Source: an uncultured Bacilli bacterium
Lineage (GTDB): Bacteria > Bacillota_I > Bacilli_A > RF39 > UBA660
Assembly (NCBI GenBank): GCA_934096275.1
Contig: CAKOLK010000001.1
Span: forward strand, 1-64,000
Reading direction: 5' to 3'
Length of the DNA: 64,000 nt
The notes beneath the pieces are model-generated. The model had not been told where the DNA came from and made no database searches. It saw only the letters and a list, made by a program, of their open reading frames with translations. The first letter of the stretch is position 1. Each line of letters starts with the position of its first letter. Below are positions 9,124 to 18,660 of this stretch, in pieces. The translations under genes and the position numbers were made by a program.

Positions 9124-10746
9124 ATGAACATAAAAAATCTTTCAATGTCATTTGGTAATCAAGAACTATTTAACGATATAAATATTCAAATTGATGAAAA
9201 TCAAAAAGTTGGAGTAATTGGATTAAATGGTGCAGGTAAAACTACTTTATTTAAGATAATTATGGGTAAAGAATATCCTGATAAGGGTAAAATAACTTTT
9301 AAGAATAATGCAAGAGTTGAGTGGTTACCTCAAGTTATCGAAGATGATTTAGAAAGTTTAGATATAAATGTTTTAGAATATTTAATGAGTGCAAGACCTA
9401 TTGATAAGCTAAATAATCAGTTACAAGATTGTTATGAAAAACTTGGTAATGCTTCTTTAAAAGAACAAAAAGATATATTTAATAAGATAGATAAAATACA
9501 AAAGAAACTTATTTATTGGGATCAATATAATGCTGATAGTATTTTATTAAAAATAATCGATGGTATGAATATTGATGATAGTCTTTTAGATAAGAAAATA
9601 CATGAATTATCTGGTGGACAAAAATTAAAGATAGCATTTGCTAAACTTCTTTATTCTAAACCTGAGGTAATGCTTTTAGACGAACCTACTAATCACTTAG
9701 ATAAAGATACTAAAGATTATGTAATTAATTATTTAAAATCTTATAATGGTAGTGTTTATATAATATCTCATGATATAGATTTTTTAAATAAAGTAGTAAA
9801 CAAAATATTATATTTAGATAAAATAACTAAGAAGTTTGAATTATATGATGGTAATTATGATAGGTTTATTAAACTACACACCGAACATGAAAAAGCATTA
9901 GAAAGACAAATGAAATTACAACAACAAGAAGAAAATAAATTAAGAGAAATAGTCCTTCATTATTCTAATAGTTCTGGTAATAGAAAGAAAATGGCTCAAG
10001 ATAGAGAGAAAAAATTAGAAAAATTACTTAATAATAAGATAGATATCGGTCCAAAGGATAAGAAAGCTAAGATAGATATTTCTATTAATAGAGAAAGTTC
10101 TAAAATACCTTTAGTAGTAGAAAGAATAAGCTTTTCTTATGATAAGAAAGAACCTATTATTAAAGATTTATCTTTTTCTCTTTCTAGAGGAGAAAAGTTT
10201 TTAATCGTTGGTAAAAATGGAGTAGGGAAATCTACATTACTAAAATTAATAATTAAGCAGTTACAAGTAGATAAAGGTAGAATTGTTATAGGAAATAAAA
10301 CTGATATTGGTTATTATGCACAAGAACATGAATTACTTGAAGATGATAAAACTATTATGGAGAACTTTTCGGAATATAAATTGAGTAATGAGAAGTTAAG
10401 AAATCATTTAGGTAGATTTTTATTTAATAATGATGAAGTATTTAAAAAAGTAAAAGTATTATCACCTGGCGAAAAAAGTAGAGTAGCACTTGCTAAACTA
10501 TCACTTTCTAAAGCAAACTTTTTAATACTTGATGAGCCTACGAATCATTTAGATCCTACCACTCAAAAAATAATTGCAGAAACTTTTAGAGACTTTAAAG
10601 GCACTATGTTAGTGGTATCACATAATCCTGAGTTTGTAGATAATCTAGGAATAGAAAGAGTTTTAGAATTACCAAAAGGAAAAATATCTTTTTATGATAA
10701 GAGTTATGTTGATTATTATAGCAAATTGAATGAAATGAATAAATAG
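9124..10746 (+). CDS. ABC-F family ATPase
   Basis: 540 residues with two ABC ATPase domains and no membrane segment, the ABC-F layout. Walker A motifs are GLNGAGKTTL (about 36-45) and GKNGVGKSTL (about 362-371). Signature motifs are LSGGQKLKIA and LSPGEKSRVAL, each followed by LLDEPTNHLD / ILDEPTNHLD. The inter-domain linker (about 240-310) is charged and helical. ABC-F proteins act on the ribosome, in translation regulation or antibiotic protection. The linker does not let me choose between housekeeping (YdiF/EttA-like) and resistance types. It is monocistronic, with its own promoter region after the preceding terminator. Confidence 0.9.
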   Translation: MNIKNLSMSFGNQELFNDINIQIDENQKVGVIGLNGAGKTTLFKIIMGKEYPDKGKITFKNNARVEWLPQVIEDDLESLDINVLEYLMSARPIDKLNNQLQDCYEKLGNASLKEQKDIFNKIDKIQKKLIYWDQYNADSILLKIIDGMNIDDSLLDKKIHELSGGQKLKIAFAKLLYSKPEVMLLDEPTNHLDKDTKDYVINYLKSYNGSVYIISHDIDFLNKVVNKILYLDKITKKFELYDGNYDRFIKLHTEHEKALERQMKLQQQEENKLREIVLHYSNSSGNRKKMAQDREKKLEKLLNNKIDIGPKDKKAKIDISINRESSKIPLVVERISFSYDKKEPIIKDLSFSLSRGEKFLIVGKNGVGKSTLLKLIIKQLQVDKGRIVIGNKTDIGYYAQEHELLEDDKTIMENFSEYKLSNEKLRNHLGRFLFNNDEVFKKVKVLSPGEKSRVALAKLSLSKANFLILDEPTNHLDPTTQKIIAETFRDFKGTMLVVSHNPEFVDNLGIERVLELPKGKISFYDKSYVDYYSKLNEMNK

Positions 10747-10858
10747 TACTGACATAACCACACATACATGTATATTGTTGCATTTACTTATTGATATTCA
10801 TGAAACACTTTTAAAATACTAAAAAATGTGGTAAAATATTCTAGAAGTTGGTGATATT

Positions 10859-11893
10859 GTGAAAACAGATGATTTTGATTACTACTTACCAGAAGAATTA
10901 ATTGCACAAACTCCTCTTGCTAATCGGAGTGATTCTAGATTAATGCTTGTGGATAAAAATACTGGTAAGATAAAACATGAACATTTTTTTAATATAATTA
11001 ATTATTTAAATAAAGGTGATGTCTTAGTACTTAACAATACTAAAGTTATACCCGCTAGAATAATTGGTGTTAAAGAAGAGACTAATGCTGTAATTGAGTT
11101 ATTACTATTAAAAGAATTAGAAAATGATACATGGGAATGCTTAGTAAAACCCGCTAGAAGAATTAAAGTAGGAACTGTAGTTAAGTTTTCTGATAAGTTA
11201 AAATGTGAATGTGTTAAAGTATTAGACGAAGGAATATGTCACTTCAAAATGATTTATTCGGGTATACTTCTTGAGATACTTGATGAGCTTGGTACAATGC
11301 CTCTTCCTCCTTATATTCATGAAAAACTTGATGATAAAAATAGGTATCAAACAGTTTATGCTAAGTATAGTGGTTCTGCTGCTGCACCTACTGCGGGGCT
11401 TCATTTTACTAAAGAATTGCTTGATAAGATTGAAAAGAAAGGTGTAATAGTTTGTTATGTTACACTTCATGTAGGACTTGGAACATTTAGACCAGTGAAG
11501 GTTTCTGATGTAAAGGAACATAATATGCATTACGAAGAGTATCAAATTACTAAAGATGTTTGTGATATATTAAATAAAGCTAGAGAAGAAAAAAGAAGAA
11601 TAATAAGTGTTGGTACTACTACTACTAGAACATTAGAGTCAGTAATGACTAAGTATAATAAGTTTGTTCCAACTCATGAAGAAACTAATATATTTATATA
11701 TCCTGGTTATAAGTTTAAAGCAATAGATGCACAAATAACTAATTTTCATTTACCTAAGTCTACACTTGTTATGTTAGTTAGTGCATTTGCTAGTAAAGAT
11801 ATAATACTTAATGCATATAATTGTGCAGTAAAAGAAAAATATAGATTCTTCTCTTTTGGAGATTCTATGATGTTAGGAGACTTTGAATTATGA
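10859..11893 (+). CDS. queA: S-adenosylmethionine:tRNA ribosyltransferase-isomerase QueA
   Basis: 344 residues, the normal length. It catalyses transfer of the ribosyl part of SAM to preQ1-tRNA to form epoxyqueuosine. The start is GTG, giving MKTDDFDYYLPEELIAQTP, the classic QueA N-terminus. Family strings include LVLNNTKVIPAR, GTMPLPPYI, GSAAAPTAGLHFT and NFHLPKSTLVML. It overlaps the next small gene by 4 bases and tgt follows, forming the usual queuosine cluster. No queC/D/E/F genes are nearby, so preQ1 may be imported or made elsewhere. Confidence 0.97.
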   Translation: MKTDDFDYYLPEELIAQTPLANRSDSRLMLVDKNTGKIKHEHFFNIINYLNKGDVLVLNNTKVIPARIIGVKEETNAVIELLLLKELENDTWECLVKPARRIKVGTVVKFSDKLKCECVKVLDEGICHFKMIYSGILLEILDELGTMPLPPYIHEKLDDKNRYQTVYAKYSGSAAAPTAGLHFTKELLDKIEKKGVIVCYVTLHVGLGTFRPVKVSDVKEHNMHYEEYQITKDVCDILNKAREEKRRIISVGTTTTRTLESVMTKYNKFVPTHEETNIFIYPGYKFKAIDAQITNFHLPKSTLVMLVSAFASKDIILNAYNCAVKEKYRFFSFGDSMMLGDFEL

Positions 11894-12243
11894 GAATAAA
11901 AATGACAATTGAAGAATTATATAATGGTATAAAAGATTATTTTAATCTTAATGATATTGAGTTATTAAATATTAATAAAAAGAATATGGAAGATGAAATT
12001 GATAATTTGAAAGAGAATAATGTAGTTACTTGTAATAGCGACTATAGTGTTGTGTTTGATGCAGAGGCATTATATATAGAGTTTTTTGATGATTTAATTA
12101 GAATACCATTTGAGAATGGTGAATATATGATTAATTGTTTAAAGAAAGCTCACATTGAGTATGTACCAGTTGATTTAGAACTACCAATTATTAAAGATAT
12201 ATTCGGTTATAAAATTGAAAGAAAAAGAGTAAAAAGTAGGTAA
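11890..12243 (+). CDS. Hypothetical protein between queA and tgt
   Basis: 117 residues, acidic, no membrane helix or signal peptide. It overlaps queA by 4 bases (ATGA) and stops 4 bases before tgt, so it is co-translated with the queuosine genes. The sequence (MTIEELYNGIKDYFNL ... FFDDLIRIPFENGEYMINCLKKA) shows no motif I recognise. An in-frame ATG at codon 5 is an alternative start. Its position suggests a link to tRNA modification, but nothing in the sequence proves it. Confidence 0.7.
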   Translation: MRIKMTIEELYNGIKDYFNLNDIELLNINKKNMEDEIDNLKENNVVTCNSDYSVVFDAEALYIEFFDDLIRIPFENGEYMINCLKKAHIEYVPVDLELPIIKDIFGYKIERKRVKSR

Positions 12244-12247
12244 TAAT

Positions 12248-13357
12248 ATGAGTAAGATGAAATATGAATTATTAAAAAATGATAAAAAAGCAAGATATGG
12301 AGTTATTCACAGTAAATATGGAGATTTTAATACTCCAATGTTTATGCCTGTTGGAACGCGTGCTACTGTAAAAACTCTTTCTGTCGAAGAACTATATGCT
12401 TGTAATACTGGGATAACTTTAGCTAATACTTATCATCTTTGGTTAAGACCAGGACCAGATATTATAGAAAAAGCTGGAGATATTCATAAGTTTATGAATT
12501 ATAATAGACCAATGTTAACTGATTCTGGAGGATTTCAAGTGTTTTCTCTTGCCAATCCTAAAGATATTAGTGAAGAAGGTGTTAAGTTCAAGAGTCATAT
12601 TGATGGTTCAAATCTATTCTTAACACCAGAAAAATCAATTGAGATACAAAATAAAATTGGAGCAGATATTATAATGAGCTTTGATGAGTGTCCATATTAC
12701 CCGTGTACTCATGAATATATGAAAAATAGTGTTGAAAGAACTTTAAGATGGGCAAAACGTGGTAAAGATACTCATAAGAATGACAATCAAATGCTATTTG
12801 GAATAATACAAGGTGGAGAGTTTAAAGACTTAAGAGAATATAGCGCTAAAGAAACAGTAAAAATGAATTTTGATGGTTATTCAATTGGTGGTACTTCGGT
12901 AGGAGAAGACAAAAAAACAATGTATGAAATGATTGATAATTGTATAGACTTTTTACCAACTGACAAGATAAGATATCTTATGGGAGTCGGAGACCCCCTA
13001 GATATTCTTGAAGGCGTAGAAAGAGGAGTAGATATATTTGATTGTGTCCTACCAACAAGAATAGCAAGACATGGTAATGCTTTTACAAGACATGGTAAAA
13101 TGAATCTTAAGAATGCTAAGTTTAAGGAAGACTTTACTCCAGTTGAGGATTCTTGTGATTGTTATTGTTGCAAAAATTATACAAGAGCTTATATAAGACA
13201 TTTATTTAGTGTTGATGAAGTATTAGGCCAAAGACTTCTTTCAATTCATAATATTAGATTTTTAACTAAACTAACCGAAGAAATAAGAGATGCAATAAAT
13301 AATGATAGTTTTGATGAATATAAAAAAGATTTTATAGAAAAGTATACAAAAAGTTAA
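12248..13357 (+). CDS. tgt: tRNA-guanine transglycosylase Tgt
   Basis: 369 residues, full length for bacterial Tgt, which swaps guanine-34 for preQ1 in GUN-anticodon tRNAs. Visible elements are LANTYHLWLRPG, the catalytic region MLTDSGGFQVFSL (first Asp), FGIIQGGEF, SIGGTSVGE, YLMGVGDPLDILEGVERGVDIFDCVLPTR (nucleophile Asp), and the zinc ligands in CDCYCCKNYTRAYIRHL. It lies in the queA operon, 4 bases after the small hypothetical gene. Confidence 0.97.
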   Translation: MSKMKYELLKNDKKARYGVIHSKYGDFNTPMFMPVGTRATVKTLSVEELYACNTGITLANTYHLWLRPGPDIIEKAGDIHKFMNYNRPMLTDSGGFQVFSLANPKDISEEGVKFKSHIDGSNLFLTPEKSIEIQNKIGADIIMSFDECPYYPCTHEYMKNSVERTLRWAKRGKDTHKNDNQMLFGIIQGGEFKDLREYSAKETVKMNFDGYSIGGTSVGEDKKTMYEMIDNCIDFLPTDKIRYLMGVGDPLDILEGVERGVDIFDCVLPTRIARHGNAFTRHGKMNLKNAKFKEDFTPVEDSCDCYCCKNYTRAYIRHLFSVDEVLGQRLLSIHNIRFLTKLTEEIRDAINNDSFDEYKKDFIEKYTKS

Positions 13358-13409
13358 AAAAATGCTATAATATAGATGTAGTAAAATATATAGTAAAGGA
13401 TGTGACAAA

Positions 13410-15104
13410 GTGAAGTTAAGTGAAAACTTTTTTTACACCTTAAGAGAAGATGTAAAAAACGAAGATTGTGTAAGTAGTAATTTATTAGTAAAAAGTGGTA
13501 TGATTAAAAAAGTTTCAAGTGGTATTTATATGTACATGCCTATGGGACTTAAAGCATTAAATAACATAGAACAAATCATTAGAGAAGAAATGAATGATGC
13601 TGGTGCTTTAGAACTTTCTATGCCTTGCTTAATACCTAGTGAAGTATATGAACAAAGTGGAAGGAAAGAAAATTTTGGTAATAGTATGTTTACTTTAAAA
13701 GATAGAAATGATAGAGAGTATGTACTTGGTCCAACTCATGAAGAGTTATTTGTTAATGCTGCTTCTAGTATGATAAAATCATATAAAGATATGCCATTTA
13801 ATATTTACCAAATGGCTAATAAATATAGAGATGAAGCTCGTCCAAGATATGGATTAATTAGAGTAAGAGAATTTATTATGAAAGATGCTTATACATTTGA
13901 TAAAGATGAAAGAGGATTAGATAATTCATATAGAAAAATGTATAATGCATATCGTAGAATATTTGATAGATGTGGTATTAATTATAAAATAGTAGAAGCT
14001 GATACAGGAGTTATGGGAGGTCTTTTATCTGAAGAGTTCCAAGCAATCGCAGATATTGGTGAAGATAGCATAGTTTATTGTAAGAATTGTGGTTATGCTG
14101 CGAATAATGAGGTATTTGATGTGATTCCAGTATATGATAAAGTACCAGTATCAGAAAAAGAAAAGAAACTAGTTCATACTCCAAATGCCGGTTCAATTAA
14201 AGCACTAGTAGACTTTGGATACGATATAAATAAACTTACTAAGACTATGATTTATAAAAATGAAAGAGGAGAATTCTATGCTTGTGTAATTCCTGCGACT
14301 AGAGAAATAAATGATTATAAATTAAGAAGAACTACTAAGTCAGTTGATATAAATCTTGCAAGTGCAGAAGAAGTTAAAGAAATAACAGGTGCTGATATTG
14401 GATTTGTTGGTCCATGTGATTTAAATATACCTATTATCGTAGATAAAGAAGTAGTACTTATGGAAGATTTTTTAGTAGGTGCTAATAAGACTGACTATCA
14501 TTATGAAGATTTTAATGTCGGAGATATTTGGCCTGGTTATAAAGTTGCAGATATTAAGTTTGCTATTCCAGGTGATCATTGTCCTGAATGTCAACATGAA
14601 ATAGAAATAGCTAAATCAATTGAAATTGGTAATACGTTTAAGCTTGGTTCTAAATATTGTGAAGCATTAGGTTTGAAATATTTGGATCAAAATAATGAAG
14701 AACAATATCCACTTATGGGTTGCTATGGAATTGGTGTAGAAAGAGTACTTGCTTCACTTGTTGAACAAAACAATGATGAAAATGGTATTATATTCCCACT
14801 TTCAGTTGCTCCTTATAAAGTAGCAATAGTTTTAATTGATAAAAATGATAGATTACAAAATGAAGTAGCGCAAGACTTATATAATGAATTAATGAGTAAT
14901 GGTATTGATACAATACTTGATGATAGAGACGTAAGACCAGGTGTTAAGTTTAATGATATGGACTTAATTGGAATACCTATTAGAGTTACAATTGGTAAGA
15001 AAGTATATAGTGATATGGTTGAATTAAAACAAAGACATAAACATACATCAGAAGACATCAATGTAAAAGACATTTATAAAGAAATAAAAGCAATTATGTA
15101 CTAA
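13410..15104 (+). CDS. proS: Prolyl-tRNA synthetase
   Basis: 564 residues, the bacterial type with the editing insertion. Class II motifs: motif 1 near GIYMYMPMGLKALNNIEQIIREEM, motif 2 in YRDEARPRYGLIRVREFIMKDAYTFD, motif 3 in GCYGIGVERVLASLVEQ. Residues about 225-385 are the INS editing domain (DFGYDINKLTKTMIYK ... FVGPCDLNIPIIVD). The C-terminal anticodon-binding domain starts near 470. The start is GTG at 13410 with AAAGGATGTG upstream. It is 52 bases after tgt, with a possible -10 in the gap, so it may have its own promoter. Confidence 0.97.
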   Translation: MKLSENFFYTLREDVKNEDCVSSNLLVKSGMIKKVSSGIYMYMPMGLKALNNIEQIIREEMNDAGALELSMPCLIPSEVYEQSGRKENFGNSMFTLKDRNDREYVLGPTHEELFVNAASSMIKSYKDMPFNIYQMANKYRDEARPRYGLIRVREFIMKDAYTFDKDERGLDNSYRKMYNAYRRIFDRCGINYKIVEADTGVMGGLLSEEFQAIADIGEDSIVYCKNCGYAANNEVFDVIPVYDKVPVSEKEKKLVHTPNAGSIKALVDFGYDINKLTKTMIYKNERGEFYACVIPATREINDYKLRRTTKSVDINLASAEEVKEITGADIGFVGPCDLNIPIIVDKEVVLMEDFLVGANKTDYHYEDFNVGDIWPGYKVADIKFAIPGDHCPECQHEIEIAKSIEIGNTFKLGSKYCEALGLKYLDQNNEEQYPLMGCYGIGVERVLASLVEQNNDENGIIFPLSVAPYKVAIVLIDKNDRLQNEVAQDLYNELMSNGIDTILDDRDVRPGVKFNDMDLIGIPIRVTIGKKVYSDMVELKQRHKHTSEDINVKDIYKEIKAIMY

Positions 15105-15105
15105 T

Positions 15106-15140
15106 AAAAGCAAAGCAAAAACTGCTTTGCTTTTAATTTT
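15106..15140 (+). terminator. Strong rho-independent terminator after proS
   Basis: Perfect 12-base stem AAAAGCAAAGCA / TGCTTTGCTTTT followed by AATTTTTT. Confidence 0.85.
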
Positions 15141-15272
15141 TTAAAAAAAAGTGCAATTCTATATAAAACAGACATTTCAAAAAATATTCGTTAAGAAAAG
15201 TGTGGTTATAATACATTTTTGATACTTATAATTAAAATAATTGAATCAATTTTAAAAATTGGTTCTTTTTTA
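15141..15272 (+). other. Intergenic stretch with TATAAT and a second terminator
   Basis: Between the proS terminator and the Rpn promoter lies GGTTATAATAC (TATAAT at 15206-15211), and then a hairpin at 15243-15272 (GAATCAATTTT / AAAATTGGTTC plus T6). This could be a short RNA of about 55 bases, or a leftover terminator. No ORF is visible. Confidence 0.35.
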
Positions 15273-15283
15273 TATGATCAAAT

Positions 15284-15327
15284 CTTAAAATTGGTCGTTT
15301 GACAAGGGCTTTTATATGTTTTATATT
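15284..15327 (+). promoter_or_regulatory. Promoter of the Rpn gene with shared upstream element
   Basis: TTGACA at 15299-15304, a 17-base spacer and TATATT at 15322-15327. The 23 bases at 15284-15306, containing AAATTGGTCGTTTGACAAG, occur identically at 58017-58039, where they form the -35 region of the third toxin module. Confidence 0.8.
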
Positions 15328-15370
15328 GATTTTACAAAGGAAAAAATCTTTGTGAAGGGAGGTGAAAAGT

Positions 15371-16324
15371 ATGAACTTAACAGGCAATAAGCTAGCTCTT
15401 TTAGATAAGTCTGTATCTAATGATATGGCATATAAACTTAAAACAAGACATAAAGGTTACAGGATACCACTTGTATCAGATGTAATGTTTAGAACAATGT
15501 TTTTTAATGAAAGCAGAAAAAAATATGGATGTTATCTAATCGCTCTTTTACTTAATCAAGATTATAATGAAATATTTGAAAATACTACATTAATTAAACC
15601 AACAGTAGACGAAGAAAAAGCGGATAAATCTAGAAAGACAGTTGGTTATCTATGTAGAATAGATGGAGTATTAGTAAATGTTGAAATGAATAAGAATAAG
15701 ACAAGAACTAATCTAGAAAGAAATCTTGATTATATGTTTAGACTTCATGGTGGAGGAATGAAGATTGGAGACGAAGACAATTATGAAACTTGCCTTCAAA
15801 TTAACGTAAATAATTTTACCTTTGAAGGAAAAACAGAAGTATTGGATGAGTATATGATAGTCAATTTAAGTAATATCGATGAAATATATACAAATAAAGT
15901 ACATATTTACAATATTTACTTGCCAAACATAAGAAAAAAAGATTATAATAGTCTTGAGGATTATGAAAAACTATTATTAATCTTTAATGAAGAGGATGAT
16001 GAAGTCCTTGATATGTTAAGTAAGGGTGATGATATCATGAAAGAATACATTGAAGATTCTAAAAATGCAAGTGAGCAGGACGAAATAATTGGAATGTATG
16101 ACAAAGAGTTAAATGATGAAATGTTAAAAAGAGCAGAGATAAGAGAAAACAGAGAAGAAGCATATAATGAAGGGCTTGAATCTGGTCGAAAAGAAGGTTC
16201 TTTAGAAAGTAAAAGAGAAACTGCTCTTAAGATGATTCAGAATAACTTGTCATTTGATCTTATTGCAGAGTGTACTGGACTATCACTTGAAGAACTTGAT
16301 GTATTAAAAAAGGAAATAGAATAA
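15371..16324 (+). CDS. Rpn-family PD-(D/E)XK nuclease (putative transposase family)
   Basis: About 317 residues. Start ATG at 15371 has GGGAGGTG upstream; the GTG at 15362 lies inside that RBS. The N-terminal two thirds match the recombination-promoting nuclease/PD-(D/E)XK transposase family: VSDVMFRTMFFNE (about 35-47) and the nuclease core RIDGVLVNVEMNK (about 98-110; Asp, Glu-x-Asn/Lys). The C-terminus has the typical EGLESGRKEGSLESKRETALKMI repeat-like helix. Family members such as RpnA cut DNA and promote RecA-independent recombination. There are no terminal repeats or second transposase gene, so it is probably not mobile. Its consensus promoter is unusually strong for such a gene. Confidence 0.85.
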   Translation: MNLTGNKLALLDKSVSNDMAYKLKTRHKGYRIPLVSDVMFRTMFFNESRKKYGCYLIALLLNQDYNEIFENTTLIKPTVDEEKADKSRKTVGYLCRIDGVLVNVEMNKNKTRTNLERNLDYMFRLHGGGMKIGDEDNYETCLQINVNNFTFEGKTEVLDEYMIVNLSNIDEIYTNKVHIYNIYLPNIRKKDYNSLEDYEKLLLIFNEEDDEVLDMLSKGDDIMKEYIEDSKNASEQDEIIGMYDKELNDEMLKRAEIRENREEAYNEGLESGRKEGSLESKRETALKMIQNNLSFDLIAECTGLSLEELDVLKKEIE

Positions 16325-16347
16325 TATCTATTCCTCTTTTTGTTTTT
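16311..16347 (+). terminator. Terminator after the Rpn gene
   Basis: AGGAAATAGA / TATCTATTCCT hairpin with a T-rich tail, overlapping the stop codon. A second A/T-rich inverted repeat at 16352-16390 could end the convergent rarA transcript. Confidence 0.65.
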
Positions 16348-16374
16348 TAGTATGAAATAATAAAGTGTCTTTTA

Positions 16375-17589
16375 TCACTTTATTATTTTATTTATTTTTT
16401 CATACACTTCTTTTAATGACTTTTCATATTTTGAAGTTTCTTTAGGATAGTAATAAATACTATCTTTTATTTTATCTGGCATATAATTTTGTTTAACCAA
16501 ACTGTTTGGGTAATTATGAGGGTATAAATAGCCAATATTAGGACTTTTTATTATACTTGGTACTTCTCCAATAGCATGTTCTTTTATCTCGTTAATGGCT
16601 TTATCTATTGCAAGATAAGCACTATTGCTTTTTGGAGATAAACACATCTCAATAACTATATTAGAAAGAGGAATTCTAGCTTCTGGTAAACCAACTCTTT
16701 CACAAGCATCAATAACAGCATTAAGTTTAGGACCAATCGAAGGATTACCAAGTCCTATATCTTCATAACATATAACAGAAAGACGTCTAAATATAATACT
16801 TAAATCTTCCATGATAAGAAGTTGTGCTAGATAATGTAGGGCAGCATTAACATCTGATCCTCTAATAGACTTTTGAAGTCCACTAAGAGAGTTATAATAG
16901 CTTTCTTCATTTTTATCACCAGTAATAACTGAAGTATTATTAATACTTTTAATGGTATCTACACTAACACTATGATCTTTATTATAATAATAAGATACTT
17001 CAAGTAAGTTATAAGCAAATCTTAAGTCATATTTAGATATTTTAGCAATGTATTTTAATGCATCATTAGTTATTTTAATATCTTTTAAATATTCTGTTTT
17101 AATAGCTTTTTTAAGTCCTTTTAATATATCTTCTTCACTAAGAGGCTCTAGTTTGAATATTTGACATCTACTTCTTATCGCAGGATTTATTGCATGGTAT
17201 GGATTAGAAGTAGTAAGACCAATTAAAGTAATAAGACCACTTTCTAAGCATGGAAGAAGTATATCTTGTTTATCTTTATTTAATCTATGAATTTCATCTA
17301 CAATTAAAATCATTCCATCATACATTTTAGCTTCTTCAATTACTATATCAAAGTCTTGTTTTTTATGAATAACGGCATTTAAAAAACGATAATTCATACC
17401 CAAATCATTTACAATCGCAGTAGCTATACTAGTCTTACCAATACCTGGTTCTCCATATAAAATCATTGAAAATATTTTTTTATTTTTAACCATATTAGAT
17501 ATAATCTTGTCTTTACCAATTAATGTTTCTTGTCCTAAAACATCTTTTAAAGTTTTAGGTTTTAGTTTTATTGCTAATGGTTCATTCAT
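16375..17589 (-). CDS. rarA: Replication-associated recombination protein RarA (MgsA)
   Basis: AAA+ ATPase of about 404 residues that acts at stalled replication forks. Motifs: Walker A GEPGIGKTS, Walker B LIVDEIHRL, sensor-1 GLTTSNPY, arginine finger region AIRSRCQIF, then the family's C-terminal tetramerisation part (YNSLSGLQKSIRGSDVNAALHYLAQLL, YEDIGLGNP). I prefer the ATG at 17589 because GGAAGTG lies just upstream; the ATG at 17607 has no RBS. A promoter is visible (TTGTAA 17635-17640, TAAAAT 17612-17617, minus strand). A weak SOS-like box at 17638-17651 overlaps its -35. Confidence 0.93.
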   Translation of the reverse strand: MNEPLAIKLKPKTLKDVLGQETLIGKDKIISNMVKNKKIFSMILYGEPGIGKTSIATAIVNDLGMNYRFLNAVIHKKQDFDIVIEEAKMYDGMILIVDEIHRLNKDKQDILLPCLESGLITLIGLTTSNPYHAINPAIRSRCQIFKLEPLSEEDILKGLKKAIKTEYLKDIKITNDALKYIAKISKYDLRFAYNLLEVSYYYNKDHSVSVDTIKSINNTSVITGDKNEESYYNSLSGLQKSIRGSDVNAALHYLAQLLIMEDLSIIFRRLSVICYEDIGLGNPSIGPKLNAVIDACERVGLPEARIPLSNIVIEMCLSPKSNSAYLAIDKAINEIKEHAIGEVPSIIKSPNIGYLYPHNYPNSLVKQNYMPDKIKDSIYYYPKETSKYEKSLKEVYEKINKIIK

Positions 17590-17744
17590 ACTAACACTTC
17601 CATTCATATATATTTTATCAAATATATTTATATATTACAAACAATTATTCTTAAAATGTTTCTTTTTTAATCTTTTCTTTATTTTTATCGTTGTTTTTGT
17701 TATAATATATTCAAAATTATTTAACTGAAAGGAAGAGTTTATAT

Positions 17745-18572
17745 ATGAGACATGCTGATACTTATGTTTTTGAAATTAATCATGAAAAACCAGTAACTAA
17801 AACTGAAATCTTAAAAGAAATACGAAATGTATTACTCTCTGAACCTAACAAAGATGATGATTGTATTTCTTTATATGATGTTGCTCAATTAATAAAAAGA
17901 AAACGAGAACATTACGAGAATGTTATAGAATCATATGAGAGACGACTTACGTCGATATCAAAACGTAATGGTTTAGGTTATACAAATATAGTTGTTGATA
18001 ATGATTTTAAGGATGAAAATAAGATAAAAATAGATTTTAATACTAAATATAATAATAAACTTGATAATGCACTATTCTTTAAAGAAGATGATGATTTATG
18101 TATTATATGTCCTTTGATATATGTTTCACAAGGAAAACAAATATTACTGATTTTAGGAAATACAATTTCACAACTTTATGATGCGGTACTTCAATATAAC
18201 AGAATTTTTGATTATTATGTTCGTGATATTAAGTCAATGAATTCAGATGTTTCAGTTGATATTATTGGTGACTCTATTTATATATCTTTTGCACATGATT
18301 CTGAAGAAGAATTTAAATTAGAACTAAATAATAGGTCTGATCAATACGAATGGAGGACTAACTCATATAAAATTGCAAGTACAATTTCAGAAAGTGAACA
18401 CGAAATATTTAAAAAAGTATTTATTAAAATTGAAGACTGTCCTGAATGGAGTAGAGATGATTTATATAAAATTAGAAAAAATCAATTAGAAGGAAAAGAT
18501 ACATATTTTGAAGAAACACAACCTGAAAAAACAGGAATAAAAAGAAAAATACTTTCATTTTTAAAAAGATAA
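17745..18572 (+). CDS. Hypothetical protein, divergent from rarA
   Basis: 275 residues, soluble and acidic, with no signal peptide. A charged helical stretch (about 45-72; VAQLIKRKREHYENVIESYERRL) may form a short coiled coil. The rest (LCIICPLIYVSQGKQILLILGNTISQLYDAV; VDIIGDSIYISF) shows no motif I recognise. RBS GAAAGGAAG precedes the ATG, and an extended -10 (TGTTATAAT, near 17698-17706) lies upstream. The C-terminus is basic (KRKILSFLKR). It is monocistronic with its own terminator. Confidence 0.65.
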   Translation: MRHADTYVFEINHEKPVTKTEILKEIRNVLLSEPNKDDDCISLYDVAQLIKRKREHYENVIESYERRLTSISKRNGLGYTNIVVDNDFKDENKIKIDFNTKYNNKLDNALFFKEDDDLCIICPLIYVSQGKQILLILGNTISQLYDAVLQYNRIFDYYVRDIKSMNSDVSVDIIGDSIYISFAHDSEEEFKLELNNRSDQYEWRTNSYKIASTISESEHEIFKKVFIKIEDCPEWSRDDLYKIRKNQLEGKDTYFEETQPEKTGIKRKILSFLKR

Positions 18573-18592
18573 AGCCATTAGGCTTTTTTTGT
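18571..18592 (+). terminator. Rho-independent terminator
   Basis: AAAGCC-ATTA-GGCTTT followed by T-run, directly after the stop codon. Confidence 0.85.
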
Positions 18593-18660
18593 TTTATAAA
18601 GTTTAATGGTTATATTGCGAATAAAGCCTTTTATATGCTATAATTATGTTGAGGTATAAT

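Noticed and set aside
10760..10780. Palindrome ATACATGTAT before queA
   Set aside because: Ten bases in AT-rich DNA is expected by chance; no second copy found.
15371..16324. Rpn protein as a mobile transposon
   Set aside because: Family name includes transposase, but no inverted repeats, target duplication or second gene are present.
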